DNA of 64,000 nt from Datisca glomerata (lineage: Eukaryota; Streptophyta; Magnoliopsida; Cucurbitales; Datiscaceae): contig QANY01012071.1 of the NCBI GenBank assembly GCA_003255025.1, forward strand, positions 1-64,000. Direction: 5' to 3'. Position numbers and translations under genes: made by a program. Shown here in pieces: positions 10,901 through 22,640 of this stretch. Below the pieces are notes generated by a model. The model saw only the letters and a program-made list of their open reading frames with translations, was not told where the DNA came from and made no database searches. Within the stretch, counting starts at the first letter, position 1, and each line of letters begins with the position of its first letter.

Positions 10901-12890
10901 ATTCTAGAATTAAAGACATTATGAATATGAAAATAATATAAAATCTGAAAATTAATCTAGAAAATTACATGCAAAATTAAAGACATAGATTCAATCCGAT
11001 AATGAAAATTTAAATTGGAGAATTCTAGAATAGCGAAACGAGTCGAGGTCTCTGCATCACACAACTTCCTTAAAACAGATTTGCTCCTCAAGGAGGGTGC
11101 TCGAGGGACGCTAATTGTACGTCTCCTAAAATGCAACGATAGAATCAGCGGTAGTCATACACCATGAAAATTGCTCCAACAAACTGAACCAAAACTCAAA
11201 CTCTATCATACATGAAGAACTAAAATTCTATAAACACCACTAGACTCAAAACACTAGAACAAATTAGAGATTATATATTTGATACGTAAATCTGAAAAAA
11301 TTCAAGCCTTTTCCTTATCAATATTCGATCCTCAATACACGTGAATTGATGATACCTTGATCTATGTGTCAAATACCCGAGGAGCCACCGACCACCTTGT
11401 GTTGCAGTTGTTATTGCTACGATCATGCTCATCACACACTACCAAGTTCTGTTGTATGAGATATGTATCAAAATCTTGTGTTCTTCCTTGCTATTCCTTC
11501 CACTGTCAACCGATAATAAGTATGTGGACACAAGAAAAATCTCACCTTTTTTTCTCCTTTCAATTTTCGGCTAGGGAAATGATTAGTCTCGATAGAGTTT
11601 TTCTCATTTCTCACTAATGATACGAAATGATTAGACCTAATATCAAATAAGCCTCTTATTTATAGTAAAATTCAACTGTCATGATTGGATGATAATTATA
11701 TCTTAATTAAAACTAATTAAATTAATTTGAATAGTAGTTTTCATTGCCAAAATTAGACCAACTTGGTTGACTGCTAGGTATCCATCCTGATCCTATTTTA
11801 CCATTAGCAATACCTATAATCTATAGGCTAGCTCGAAGACTATGATGATAAAAATACTAATAGCTAAATAGTTAATAATCTTTACTGACAAAACTCATCA
11901 TCGAATTTATCAATTATTAATTATAATCAATTCAACTATAAAATTATAATTGAACTTTAATCATATTTTATATTACTCGATGTAAATATTCTCAACCTAT
12001 TATTCATTAGATGTTGCCCTCCATAATATAACACCATGTATTTAGAAAAAATACAACTAGTGTATAAACCTCTTGTTCCTTGAGTTCCAAATCTCATTCT
12101 AATGATTTATTATAATAGTTTTCATACTTGATGCCTCAAGTAAAATGATAAAATCACTAATTAAACATTACAGATATTAAGTACTTAGATTATTATCATC
12201 ACATAAATGGATTCTGTCAAGGGGTACTATGTTAGTTACTTAAAAGTGTTTATCGACTCTACTATTGGGAATCTATGCATACTCATTCTCTAACAACTCA
12301 GTCATCTAAACTACAATTATATTGACACATGAAATTTCAATCATAATAGTCAAAATAACTAAGCCATTAAATACGAGTTCATAGCTCTATCAATATTAAG
12401 ATAGCTCATAATCTAATACCAATGAGTCGTGGTTTTTTTATGAATACTTTTACTGAAAATTAAATTTATTGGTCATCCTTTCATATATAGAAAGCAAAGG
12501 AATTGTCTTCATATTATTTTTTTCATCCTATATCATAACACACTATTAGAATACATGGATTCCATCCTTAAAAGGTAACGAGTCATTTCTTATAATCATG
12601 TATCGCACACCTATGCAGTGCATTACTATCTACATAATCTAAGATAAGTTGACATTTAACTCTACACCGTGTTGATGATAAAATGTCATCTACATAAAAG
12701 CACTAATGAAACTATTATGTTTCCTTCATTTCCTTCGTACTCACATGGATCATTATGCTCTTGATAGAAATTAAAAGACAGATTCCATGTTCAACATAAT
12801 ATTCCAAGTCATTAATGTATGATTAAAGTCTATAAGTAGACTAATGCATCTTATATATCATAATTTATGGGCTTTAATGATAATCTAAAA
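10901..12890 (-). repeat. Probable long LTR and flank of a copia remnant
   Basis: This lies downstream of the minus-strand copia IN-RT remnant at 12.9-13.65 kb. It contains a minus-strand TATA box (CTATAAATAA at 11,657-11,666) followed on that strand by leader-like sequence. The left part near 11,040-11,160, with repeated CTCGAGG-type words, resembles the U5 side of plant copia LTRs. Neither boundary nor a second LTR was found. A TA microsatellite is at about 12,896-12,913. Confidence 0.35.
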
Positions 12891-12899
12891 GATGGATAT

Positions 12900-13650
12900 A
12901 TATATATATATATTCAATTTAAGATCACTATACAAGATAGCATTCTTGACATCAATTTACCAAAACTTGTGAATAAGATGAGCTACGATGGATACAATAT
13001 CTTTATTGACATAAGCATGGTTATTAGTTAAAAGATATGTTACACTTAATTTCCTCTCATTGAGTATGCCATTTCACACTAAGCCTAGCCTTTATGGTCT
13101 TCAACTTTTGTCTAGATCTCTCTTCCACTTAAAGATCTCTAGTACCCAATCCTCTTGGTGCTTCTACATGCTTTCATATTCCATTAGAGTTAATGGAGTA
13201 TGTTTTAGGATTTCATTTCTTGAAGTTAATGAGTTACTTTATATCATTTACAGTCTCTATGTAGTTATTTGGATCTTAGTGATGTTCCTATGGGATCGAC
13301 TCAAAAGTCTCTCCATTGAAAATGAATCTCTCAGTTGGTCGTGATTTCTTCCTACTACAACATAGTAATTTGGATATAGCTCATGTTCTGTCAAGATTAC
13401 CATACCGAACTCCCCTAGGAACATGTATTTCTCATATGAATAATAAACTCTCCCACTATGACAAAGCTATGTGGTCTTAGAAGTATTTGACTATCACTCT
13501 CTTAACTTACTAGATTCTCATTAATTTCTAGACTTATCTATTACCAACTAGATTACAACGTATAAATATTATCATATAATTCTTCTAAGATTGTGTTGTT
13601 TCCAAATGTTCCTTTGGAAATATAGTCTTCTTCTAGGAATAGAATGTTCG
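12900..13650 (-). pseudogene. Ty1/copia remnant: integrase tail to RT start
   Basis: On the minus strand, heavily mutated blocks occur in copia order: a FLEEDYISK block near 13,600 (end of IN), KARLSVKWHTQ near 13,090 (RT start, normally KARLVAKGFTQ), and IDVKNAILYSDL near 12,930-12,965 (normally MDVKNAFLHGDL). Stops and frameshifts are frequent. The plus-strand open frame at 13,060-13,344 is a shadow. RNase H was not seen. Confidence 0.65.
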
Positions 13651-13661
13651 CACTCACTAAC

Positions 13662-14049
13662 TGTAAAGGATTTTTTCCCTATACTGTATTCTGGGAACAT
13701 TATATATTAATGAATTTTGAGAATTGAAAGTAAAAAGAGGGGAAAGTAATCGAGTAGTTTCTATTGATTTTTATTGCCTTTTCTTTAATACATATGGAGG
13801 TATTTATAGGCTTTCTCCTCCTCAGCCGTTTACAAACTTTCAATGAGATATAATGACATCTAATGTGATTATGGCCGTTGATCAAATCGCGGAAAGAAGT
13901 GTAGTTGTCGCTATCAGATTGATTCTCTTTTGACTACCACATCATATTTGGTTGACATCATCTTCCTTCATATTCCTCTACATCGTCCTTTTTAGTTTTC
14001 CTTCTGCTAGTTGGCGGTCCAATACCATATGGCTAATCAACCCTATACA
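13662..14049 (-). repeat. 3' LTR of Tat-type Ty3/gypsy element
   Basis: A candidate 388-bp LTR. On the minus strand it begins TGTATAGGGTTG directly after a polypurine tract and ends CCTTTACA. It carries TATAAATA (minus strand) at 13,801-13,808, about 250 bp inside, as expected for an LTR promoter. The right edge is well supported by the adjacent polypurine tract. The left edge is inferred from the TG...CA rule. The partner 5' LTR is missing because the element is truncated near 21.73 kb. Confidence 0.65.
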
Positions 14050-14064
14050 TTTGCCCCTGTTTTG
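14050..14064 (-). other. Polypurine tract of the Tat-type element
   Basis: On the minus strand this reads AAAACAGGGGCAAA, ending exactly where the LTR begins with TG. It serves as plus-strand DNA primer in LTR retrotransposons. Confidence 0.65.
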
Positions 14065-14460
14065 TATCTCAATTTTAAACCGTTGAAGTAGAACACTAAT
14101 ACTCTAATATGTCATTTATTGGCGTCGTCATTACTTTCTACTCTATATCGTTTCACCTTTATACACTCCATCATTAGGTTTCTTGGGTGAAGAAAGACGT
14201 CTTCACCCGTTTGGATTATGTTTACACTCCTTCTAATGCCTTATATCACGTGTATGTACACATTCAATTTTGCTTTCACGCGTCATTTTCATTTTTTTCA
14301 GTTATTACTTTTACCTTTTGAATCCATCGTTTGGCATCTGCTGAGGTGATATTTAAAGATTTTTTTACCTTATTCTCTTCTTGCACATACTTTTACTCAG
14401 TAAGTTTCTTCATCTATTCCTTTCTTCTCAAGCTTTCTTTAACGGCTTCTTATTTCTCCC

Positions 14461-16292
14461 TCGTTGTCCCTATAAATAGGAACAAAGATGAGTTTAACCG
14501 TTTCATTTTCAATTACCATAGAGCTTTTACTCACGAGGTTAGTTGCTCTTATTTTGATGGTGACCTTGTCAATCCTTCCTCTTACCCTAGAATTTTGAAT
14601 TTCAGAACAATGTATATAGCCCTCGGTTTTCGGTTTCCTATTTCTCCTTTTTTTCCAGCAATTTTTTCATTACCATGACATTTCTCCTGCGCAGATCACC
14701 CCAAATACATATAGGATTTTGCTAGGCTTTGAGTCTTTAAATCATTTTTGGTTTAGATTTAGGCTTAAATTAAATCTATCTATTGTACTCCCTTAGGGAT
14801 AAAAATGACCATCACTACGCTGCCCCACACAGTGGCCTGATTGGTGGTCTGTTGATACTAGACCTGTCCAAGGATGACAAATTGTGGAACAATGAGGCAT
14901 TTCAAGCTCCAATGACTAGAGAGGTGACAGTCACTCCCACATCTCTACCGAATGAAAGTCATTTTGTGAGAGACTATGTCCCTCTCTATTTCTTTTTCTT
15001 TTCATATTTCTTTCTTTATTCAACTAATAGTTTTTTACTTGATTCTTCTCCTTGTTTTTACAGACAAACGTAAGAACACATGTCCCTTTGAAACTCCCGA
15101 TGACAGAGCCAAGATCCATGCTGCTTATAATGTTGGCACTGGCTGCTTGACCCGAGCTTGAGCTTCCTTTTCATGGTCTGCCTACCCTTAGACGTTTGGC
15201 CCCACCCGTTGTCATCCAAAGACAACCTGCTTTACCTTCCTTTTTTAGCTCTTCATCTTCCACTTCTCACTCTATCCGAGAAGCTTTCGAAGTAATGAGA
15301 CCTATTAAGCTTTCCTTAAGTCATTCTTCTTCACGCAATGTACGCTTGAGACTGGTTATTTTTCCATCACCTATAATTTATTTTGCAGGGACTTCCCCTA
15401 TTTGTCTAACCCTCCAAATTTCTTCTTCCCTATCTCTTCTTCTAATCAGGCCCCCTCCTGATTTTTTGGGACCTTTTTGGGATTAATTTCGATTGGACCT
15501 TTGTTTCTAGATTTTGGGTTGGGCGATTCTAAGGTACCCCAACTTTGGCCTCTTTTTCTTTCGGGCTATGGCCCAAGGTTTCCTTTTGAAGTTAATCTGA
15601 TGATGGACCGTGAGTCATCTCATCAGATTATGAGTCATCTTTAGTACTCCGTCAATGTCAATCAGTTGGTGGAAGAACCCGTTGAGGCCCTATAGAAATG
15701 AATCAATCATTATCTTCTTCAGGCAGCTCTTACTTTTTTCCTTAACTTTAGTTTTACTGTTGTTTTATTTTCTCTAACTTATGAATTTCATCTTTCTTTT
15801 TTCAGACAACTCTCTACCACAATACCCTCGCACTAAACTTAACAACATCAGCGGCGAGATGGTTAGGCATGATCAAGAAGTGTCTAATTTGAAGCATCAA
15901 TAGGCTGCCAAGGATGTGGAGCACGACGATCTGAAGCAATGAGGCTCTTAATTGAAGAGTTGCGAGCTGAAGCAGACATAAGCACTCATGAAGCTATTCA
16001 TGAGGCTTCTAAGCGATTTAAGGCCTCAACTGTTGAAGCCTTAAAGAAGGAGGATGAAGCTTACAAGCTTTACATTGCTCAATTTAGGGTGCTGGGGAAG
16101 GATGCTTACACCATCATCTATCTCGATGGTGTCTCTCAGGCACCTCCCCAACATGAATTGACTAAAGAAATTCCTCCTCCGATTGAAGAAAGTGCTGAAA
16201 GGAATGTTGTTGCCTCAGACCCGACTGCTAAAGCTATAACTAAAGAACTGGTTTCTGAAGTGACAAAGAGGCCATATGACTCAACTACATAG
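14461..16292 (+). pseudogene. Antisense ORF of the Tat-type element (broken)
   Basis: It lies between pol and the 3' LTR of the minus-strand Tat element, in opposite orientation. Some plant Tat-lineage elements carry an extra ORF in that place and direction. From about 14,490 it reads NKDEFNRFIFNYHRAFTHEV, then FRFPISPFF, and after a one-base slip in a T run QITPNTYRILLGFESLNHFW. This pattern recalls the Pfam family called putative gypsy-type transposon (from memory). More coding pieces follow at 14,783-14,965 and 15,070-15,300, separated by pyrimidine-rich, intron-like stretches ending in CAG. The last piece, 15,939-16,292, is an acidic/alanine-rich likely coiled coil (IEELRAEADISTHEAI). Stops and frameshifts make an intact product unlikely; splicing could remove some of them. 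Confidence 0.55.
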
Positions 16293-16499
16293 CATATCCA
16301 ATTGGATTAATTTTTTTCTTTTTTGTAATTGTCTTTTCTTTTTCTTGTACTGTCTCTTTTATTATCATGAAGGAAATAACTTCTTTTCACCTTTATGCTT
16401 CAAGTATGACTTTCTCTTTCTTAGCAACTTTAATTTATGTAATTTTTCCCTTCAATTCCATGCCTCAAATTCTTAGTTAATGCACTCAGAAAATCTTCA

Positions 16500-16870
16500 A
16501 TTTGTACTTCAACTGAATGCTTCAAACACTTATGTAAATTTTCTTCAATTTTCACCTTAAATGGCCGTTTAGCACACCTAAACAAATTTCCATTAGTTTT
16601 TATCTTAAGTGGCCGCTTCGAACACTTAGGCTTTTTTCTTTACTTTTTACCTTAAACGGCCGCTTGGCATATTTAAGTTTTTTTACTTTGATATTTACCT
16701 TGAGCGGCCACTCAGCACACTTACGCCTTTTTAAGCCGCCACTCGACATAGTTAGGCTTTTTAACTTTGATTTTTGCCTTAAGTGGCACTTGGCACACTT
16801 ATTCTTATTTACTTTTATTTTTTCCTTAAGCGGTCGTTAAGCACATTTAAGTTTTTTTCCGTGCTTTTTG
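16500..16870. repeat. Minisatellite in the 3' region of the Tat-type element
   Basis: About seven imperfect units of 40-55 bp, each with CCTTAAGCGGCCGCTTGGCA-like sequence followed by a T-rich spacer. Unit cores lie near 16,555, 16,608, 16,650, 16,699, 16,735, 16,777 and 16,827. They sit between the integrase end and the antisense ORF. Variable 3' regions of Tat/Ogre elements are known to hold such arrays. Confidence 0.8.
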
Positions 16871-17099
16871 TGCACTCCCTCTCCATGAGATTTGGGCTTA
16901 GTAATCATAGAAATAAATAAAAGGAGATTCAAAGATATAAATTTACATGGAAAACTCTTTGACAGGGAAAAAACTATGTAGAAAAAATATTCTTATTAAA
17001 ATAATTAAGGAAATGCATTCGTACATAGTATTTTCTCAGATATAGAACATTTCATGGCTTTGGAAGATCCATACCTTAATTATCAGTATCTAATGAAAT

Positions 17100-20000
17100 C
17101 CTTTGCCTCCAACTCATTTTATGATATAAGGTTCTTCCCAATTTGGTATCATCTTCCCTTCATCTATTTGCATGATGCTTTTTAGTACTAATTCCCCAGG
17201 TTGAAAATACCTTGCTTACCCATCTAGAAAAATAAGCTCGTCTGCGCTGGTTGTAGTTGCCCAACCTAATAAGGGCCATTTCTCTCTTTTCTTCCAATAG
17301 GTGTAACTTTCTCTAAAAAAACTGGGAATTTTCTTCCTGACTGATTTCTGGCGTTACGGTTGGACATCCAATTTCTGTTGGGATTATTGGTTCTTCCCTA
17401 GATGCTAAGGCAAACGGAGTTTCTCCAGTCGGCTCCTATGGAGTTGTGCAGTGAGCCCAAAGAGCTGAAGGTAGTTCTTCAACCCATTTTAGTTTTTACG
17501 CTCCTAGTCTTTTCTTCAATCCTTCTAGGATAGTTTGGTTTGACATTTCTGCTAAACCATTTCCTAGCACATATTATGGAGTTGAGTGCAAGGCTTTGGT
17601 CCACAACCCTTCATAAAAACTCTTGATGATTTTCCCAGTGAATTGCAATCCATTATTTGAGCTTATGGTCTTTGGGATTCCATATCTGCATATAATTTCT
17701 TTCCAAAGGAAGCTTCTGACCTCCTCTTATCATATCCTCGCGAGTGCCACTACTTTTATCTATTTTGTAAAGTAGTATGTTGCTACCAGCAAGAATTTTT
17801 TCTGAGCTAGAACCATGGGCAATGGTACTATTATATCAAGTCCCTACTACATGAATGGCCAAGGGCTAACCAAAGTTTGTAATGAATCTGCAGCCATTCT
17901 AGGGATGGGTGTGAACCTTTGGAATTTATCATGCTTTTTTGTGTATTGCTTCACATTTGCTTGTATTCTGGGCCAGTAGTATGCTTCATTAAAAATCTTG
18001 TGCACTAAGGTCCTTCCTCTTATATGACTTCCACAGATCCCCTTGTGGACCTCTGCCAGCACATACTTGGCTTCCGTTGGGTCGAGGCATTTTTTATAAG
18101 CCCCAAGAAAGATCTTTTATAGAGCTTATCATCAATCGGAGGGTATCTAGCTGCATGTTGACTTAGCTTTCATACTTTGGAGATATTGAACGATTGGATC
18201 CATCCAACTAGGTTCTGTATGTGAATAGTTATTTCTCCTTACTTGGGAATTCTAGGACTTAAACTGGGATGTTTCTTTTTCCATGATTTTTTATACATGA
18301 TCCTAAAGTTTCTAGAGCGTCTGCATGTGAATTTTCCCCTCTTGGAATTTGTTTTATGTAGTGTTCCTCCAATTGTTCCAAATTCTTCACGCATCGAAGG
18401 TAATTTGCAATTTGGTTAGCTGTCAATTGTGAATCATAATAAATATTTATCTTTCTTACCCCAAATACCTTCATAAGATGGATTCCAGCTAATAGTGCCT
18501 CATATTTCGCTTCATTGTTTGAGGTGTTAAAACCAAATGATAGAGCTTATTCTATGATTTCTCCATGCGGGGTTCAAATTACTGCGCCTACCCCTGATCC
18601 TTTATGATTTGATGCTCCATGAACGTATAATTCTCATTTTCTCCATTTGTGGATTGACTTTGGTAATGCCTTCATTTTGTCCCGCGGTGAACTCGACGAT
18701 GAAGTCTACCAACACTTGCAACTTCATCGTCATTTTTTATATATAAGGTATTTCATATTGGCCGAGTTCTACTTCCCACTTGGCTAATCTGTATGTTACA
18801 TTTGGTGCAGGATGCTTCAGATTGGGAACTCAATTGGTACAACTATTGTGTGAGTCTGAAAATATGGCTTCAGATTGCGCGATGCCACAACCAGAGCCAG
18901 AACAATCTTCTCAATTTTCTTATATCTACTTTCCACTTCTGCTAGGCTTTTGTTGATAAAATATATCGACTTCTGTGCTTTTCATTCTTCTTTGACCAAA
19001 GTCCCACTGAATGTTGCCTCTAAAATCACCAAGAATAAGTAAAGCTCATCATTTGGCTTTGGTTTTGACATGATAAGTGGCGAGGCCAAATATTCTTTGA
19101 CTACTTTGAAGGTAGCTTGGCAATCTTCATCCCACCTTTGAACTAAACTCTTTTTTATTCTTGAGAATAATGGTTTGCACTTGTTTGTTGACCTGGTTAA
19201 AAATTATCTAATGTCTACTAACTTCCTCGTGAGGCTTTGCATGTCTTTTAGGTTTATTGAAGTCTTCATTTCTACGATTGCCATCATTTGGTCTAGGTTC
19301 ATCTCAATTCTCCTTTGTGTGATCATTTGCCCATGGAACTTTCCCGCTAAGACCCCGAAGGCACAATTTTCTAGGCTCAACTTCATGTTGTATTTTCGTA
19401 ATTCTTATAAGGCTTCTTCTAAATGTTTGATATGATCTTGTCAAGTAATCGACTTAACCAACATGTCATCCACATAAACCTCCATCATGCGTCCGATCTG
19501 GTCTTTGAATACATGATTCACCAGTCGGTGGTATTTGGCTCCTACATTCTTTAATCTATAAGGCATCACTTTATAATAATAGATGTTGCGATCGGTTATA
19601 AACGACGTATTTTCTTAATCTGGCGGATACATCTTCACTTGGTTATATCCAGAGAATGCATCAATGATGCTCAATAACTTGTACCCCGCCATCGCGTCAA
19701 TCATCTGATCGATCCATGGAAGTGGATCATCATCTTTGGGGCATGCTTTGTTAAGATCTGTGAAATCTACACAAACTCTCCATTTTCCATTCTTCTTCTT
19801 CACCAAAACCACATTAGATATCCATTCTGGATACATGACTTCACTTATAATTCCTGCCTTAGTCAAGCGGTCAACCTCTTCCTTGATTGCTTTCTTTCTT
19901 TCTGAGGTGAAAGTCCGTCTCTTATGTTTCACAGATCTGGCATGTGGATTTATGTTCAAGTAGTGACATATGACTTCTTCGCTTATGCCTGGAATGTCCG

Positions 20001-21728
20001 TCGAGGTTTCAAGAAATATGTCTTTATTTTTTTTAAGAAATTGATGAGCTCATGCCGCTCTTTTGGGGATAGCGCTGTACCTATCTTAGTTATTTTTGTT
20101 CCTCCATTGAGCTTTATCTCACCCACTCCTCAACAGCTTCATATCGCGATCCTTAGTCTTAAGTCGAGCTGCCTAGTGGATTTAGTTGCTATTGTTATTG
20201 ATTCATTGGTTGTTTTCCTAACGAGATTGATGCTTTTCTTGCAACATCTAGTGTTGTGAACGTGCGCCATCAGGTTATGGCTTGGTCTCCTCTAATTGAT
20301 CTTATTCCATCTGGGCTTGGATATTGGTAGCAAGTTGACAAAAATGCTTTCATCTTGTGAATCCATTCTTTGTCCAGTATTGCATTGTACGGGGATAGTG
20401 TGTTAGTAACCACAAATTCCATCATTGGTTAAACGATTCTGCCAGCACTAGAATGGAAAGCGTCCCTTTTGAGTACGTTACTTCTCCGTTGAATCCTACT
20501 AACGGCTGCCTCGAGTTTTGTAGTTTTCTTGCTTCTACTCCTATCTTGTCCACAGTTGATCGACATAAGGCATTTGGCGCACTGCTGTTGTCAACCAATA
20601 CTCTTCTCATTGGGCAATTTCCTACTTTGATGGATATCACTATGGCGTCATTCTGATTCTCAATGTTTTGTGAGTCTTCCTTGTTGTTGAATGTTATGGG
20701 ACGTTCTTCTAAAGTTATCTCTTTTTCCGTAACTGTAGTTTCCTTCTTGCAATACTGGTTGCTTTCTTTACGACTAGCTCCCTTTAATTCTATCAGACCT
20801 ATAATCATATTGACAATGCGTAGCGGTTCTTCCACATTTCTCTGTTCGGGTTCTCTTTTCGCTTGCCTATTGTCTGGCTTAGCAAAATATTGGCAGAGGT
20901 GGCCTTTGTTGATGAGTTCTTCGATATAATCCTTTAGTTGGTAACAATCTTTCGTCATGTGGTCGTTACTTTTATGAAACGAGTAGAACTTGTGCTTATC
21001 TTTTCAGTTGGTTCCTTCTTGATGGGTGGTAGCATCTTCAGTCGTGGTTCGTCCTTTATGGCCCATAGGATTTGGTTCATTGAAATAGTGAGTGGAGTGT
21101 ATGTTTTCTCCCTTCAGGTGAACCGTTCAAGTCCTCTTGTTTTTTTTTCTTTTACCATTTCTTCATGTTTATCTTTGCCTTTAAGTGTCTCACTCTTCCA
21201 TTTGGTATTGCTACTGGAGGCTATTGTTAACTGTTATGATAACCGCATCATGCTTCTTCTTTCCTCTTCGAGATTTATTTATATTTGAGCCTGAAGGAAT
21301 GTTTCCATCATTGTGAGAGGTTTTTCTTGGGACAGATCCTTGAATAATGAGGATTGTGGGTCCAATCCTCTTCTAAATGCCAATTGAGCTACGCGGTCAT
21401 CGCAATCTTCCACCTTACCCATTTCATTTTTGAATTACTGGGTGTATTCACGCAGCGAATCCCATTTCTTTATTAAGATCGTCAGAAGCTACTTTGAGTC
21501 CTCCTTGATGGACCGGTACGTTGAATCCTATTTCAAAAAGACATAAGACACATAAAATTTAGTTATAGAAAAAGGGGGAAGAGAATGATACCACTTTAAA
21601 GCGCTATCGTCCAGGCTTGTCGAGAATATTTTACACATGAGAGCATCTTTGTGTTGATAGGAGCACCATCATTTGTCGGAACCACCTCGGGTGTCCAAGG
21701 GGATCTATCTTTCCATCATTACCATTGT
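17100..21728 (-). pseudogene. Tat-type Ty3/gypsy gag-pol (broken)
   Basis: Read from right to left. Gag is at about 20,960-21,728 (DGKIDPLGHPRWF, then KKWDSLREYTQ). The knuckle/linker and protease region is at 20,422-20,958 (MTKDCYQLKDYIEELINKGH; LVDNSSA where D-T/G-G-S-S-A is usual). RT is at 19,470-19,959 (EWISNVVLVKKKNGKWRVC, FTDLNKACPKDD) with YVDDMLVKS near 19,480. RNase H is at 18,259-18,474 (YYDSQLTANQIANY, PRGENSHADAL), and IN at 17,200-18,062. The integrase zinc site has lost both cysteines (KKHDKFQ) and the core has Y and N at the two catalytic Asp positions (ATYYFTK, SSNNGLQF). Frameshifts and stops separate the pieces. Gag is cut off at about 21,728 by a CACTA terminus. The RNase H style, antisense ORF and minisatellite point to Tat. 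Confidence 0.8.
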
Positions 21729-21729
21729 A

Positions 21730-21804
21730 CTATCGATTTTGACGGTTAAAAACTGTGGCCGTAGACTAGAATAATCGTCGCTATAAACGTATTTTCTTGT
21801 AGTG
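21730..21804. mobile_element. CACTA-type transposon terminus (right end)
   Basis: It ends in TTTCTTGTAGTG (21,793-21,804), the inverse of the plant CACTA end CACTACAAGAAA. Just inside are short ACGGTTAAAAACTG and AATCGTCGCTATAA words typical of CACTA subterminal regions. It directly abuts the truncated Tat gag, and no matching left end was found nearby. Confidence 0.55.
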
Positions 21805-22300
21805 TTCTGCTAGTGATATGTGTGTATAGGGCGAGGATGATGAATAGGAACTAATAGAATAACAAAGAAATCTCATGCATCAAAAAAGAAATTGAAAAAA
21901 AAGATGAGGTTTGTGATTTCTTACCTTTCACAATGCCGATATTCAATCATATCATCTTCTCTCCCACAGGCACATTCTATAACAATGTTGTCACTATCTC
22001 TTATCATCTTAACAGAGCTTCGCAATGAAGAAGTTTAGTGCTTCATGGCTAAGATGCCTAGAGCTTTGTCATTGAGAAGAGCGGAGCTTCGCCACTAAGA
22101 AGCGCAGAGCTTAGCGGCTAGAGGAAGGGGAGCTTTATGGTGGAACAGAATAAAGTTAGGGCTCAAGAGAAGAAGAGAAGTATTTTTTTTGTCAAAGAGA
22201 TAAGAAGAGAAGTTAGGGAGAAAAAACTAGAGTTACCTTTGGGATTTAAGTTAAATTTGATTTATTAAATATATTAACTCCTTATTAAATATTGATCATA
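21805..22300. other. No gene; short degenerate GAGCTT repeats
   Basis: Between two CACTA-like segments. At about 22,010-22,135 there are three or four imperfect copies of an AGAGCTTCGCCACTAAGAAG-like 20-25-bp unit. No coding content was recognised. Confidence 0.45.
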
Positions 22301-22389
22301 TTAGAATGGTTCTATGACGTCAAAAATATGTCATTATAAATTATTTTTATCAACGGTCAAAAATAAATCACGAAAATAAGTCATCCATT

Positions 22390-22640
22390 ATAACAGTTTT
22401 AAGTAACCATAAAGAAATCATCCATTATCGACGATTTTAAATGACCGTAAAAATAATTCATCCCTTATCATTGCTTTTATTGACGATTTTAAGTGATTAC
22501 GAAAATAAGGCATCCACTATTGACAATTTTAAGTGACCGTCTAAAATAAGACATCAATTATCGACGAATTTAAGTGAGCATAAAAATAGTCCCCATTTAC
22601 TGACTATTTTAAGTGATTGTAAGAAAAAATAGGTCGAAAC
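22390..22640. repeat. CACTA-like subterminal repeat array
   Basis: Six imperfect copies of a unit with core GACGATTTTAAGTGACCGTA followed by an A-rich spacer and CATC, at about 22,398, 22,431, 22,481, 22,524, 22,563 and 22,600. The same core (GACAATTTTAAGTGATCGTC) occurs in the same orientation just inside the CACTA end at 25,832. This suggests the array belongs to a related non-autonomous CACTA element. Confidence 0.65.

Noticed and set aside
13060..13344. 94-codon plus-strand ORF
   Set aside because: The opposite strand carries decayed copia RT blocks, so this is a shadow.
19175..21288. Several long plus-strand ORFs over the Tat element
   Set aside because: They are shadows of minus-strand gag, protease and RT, which show clear family motifs.
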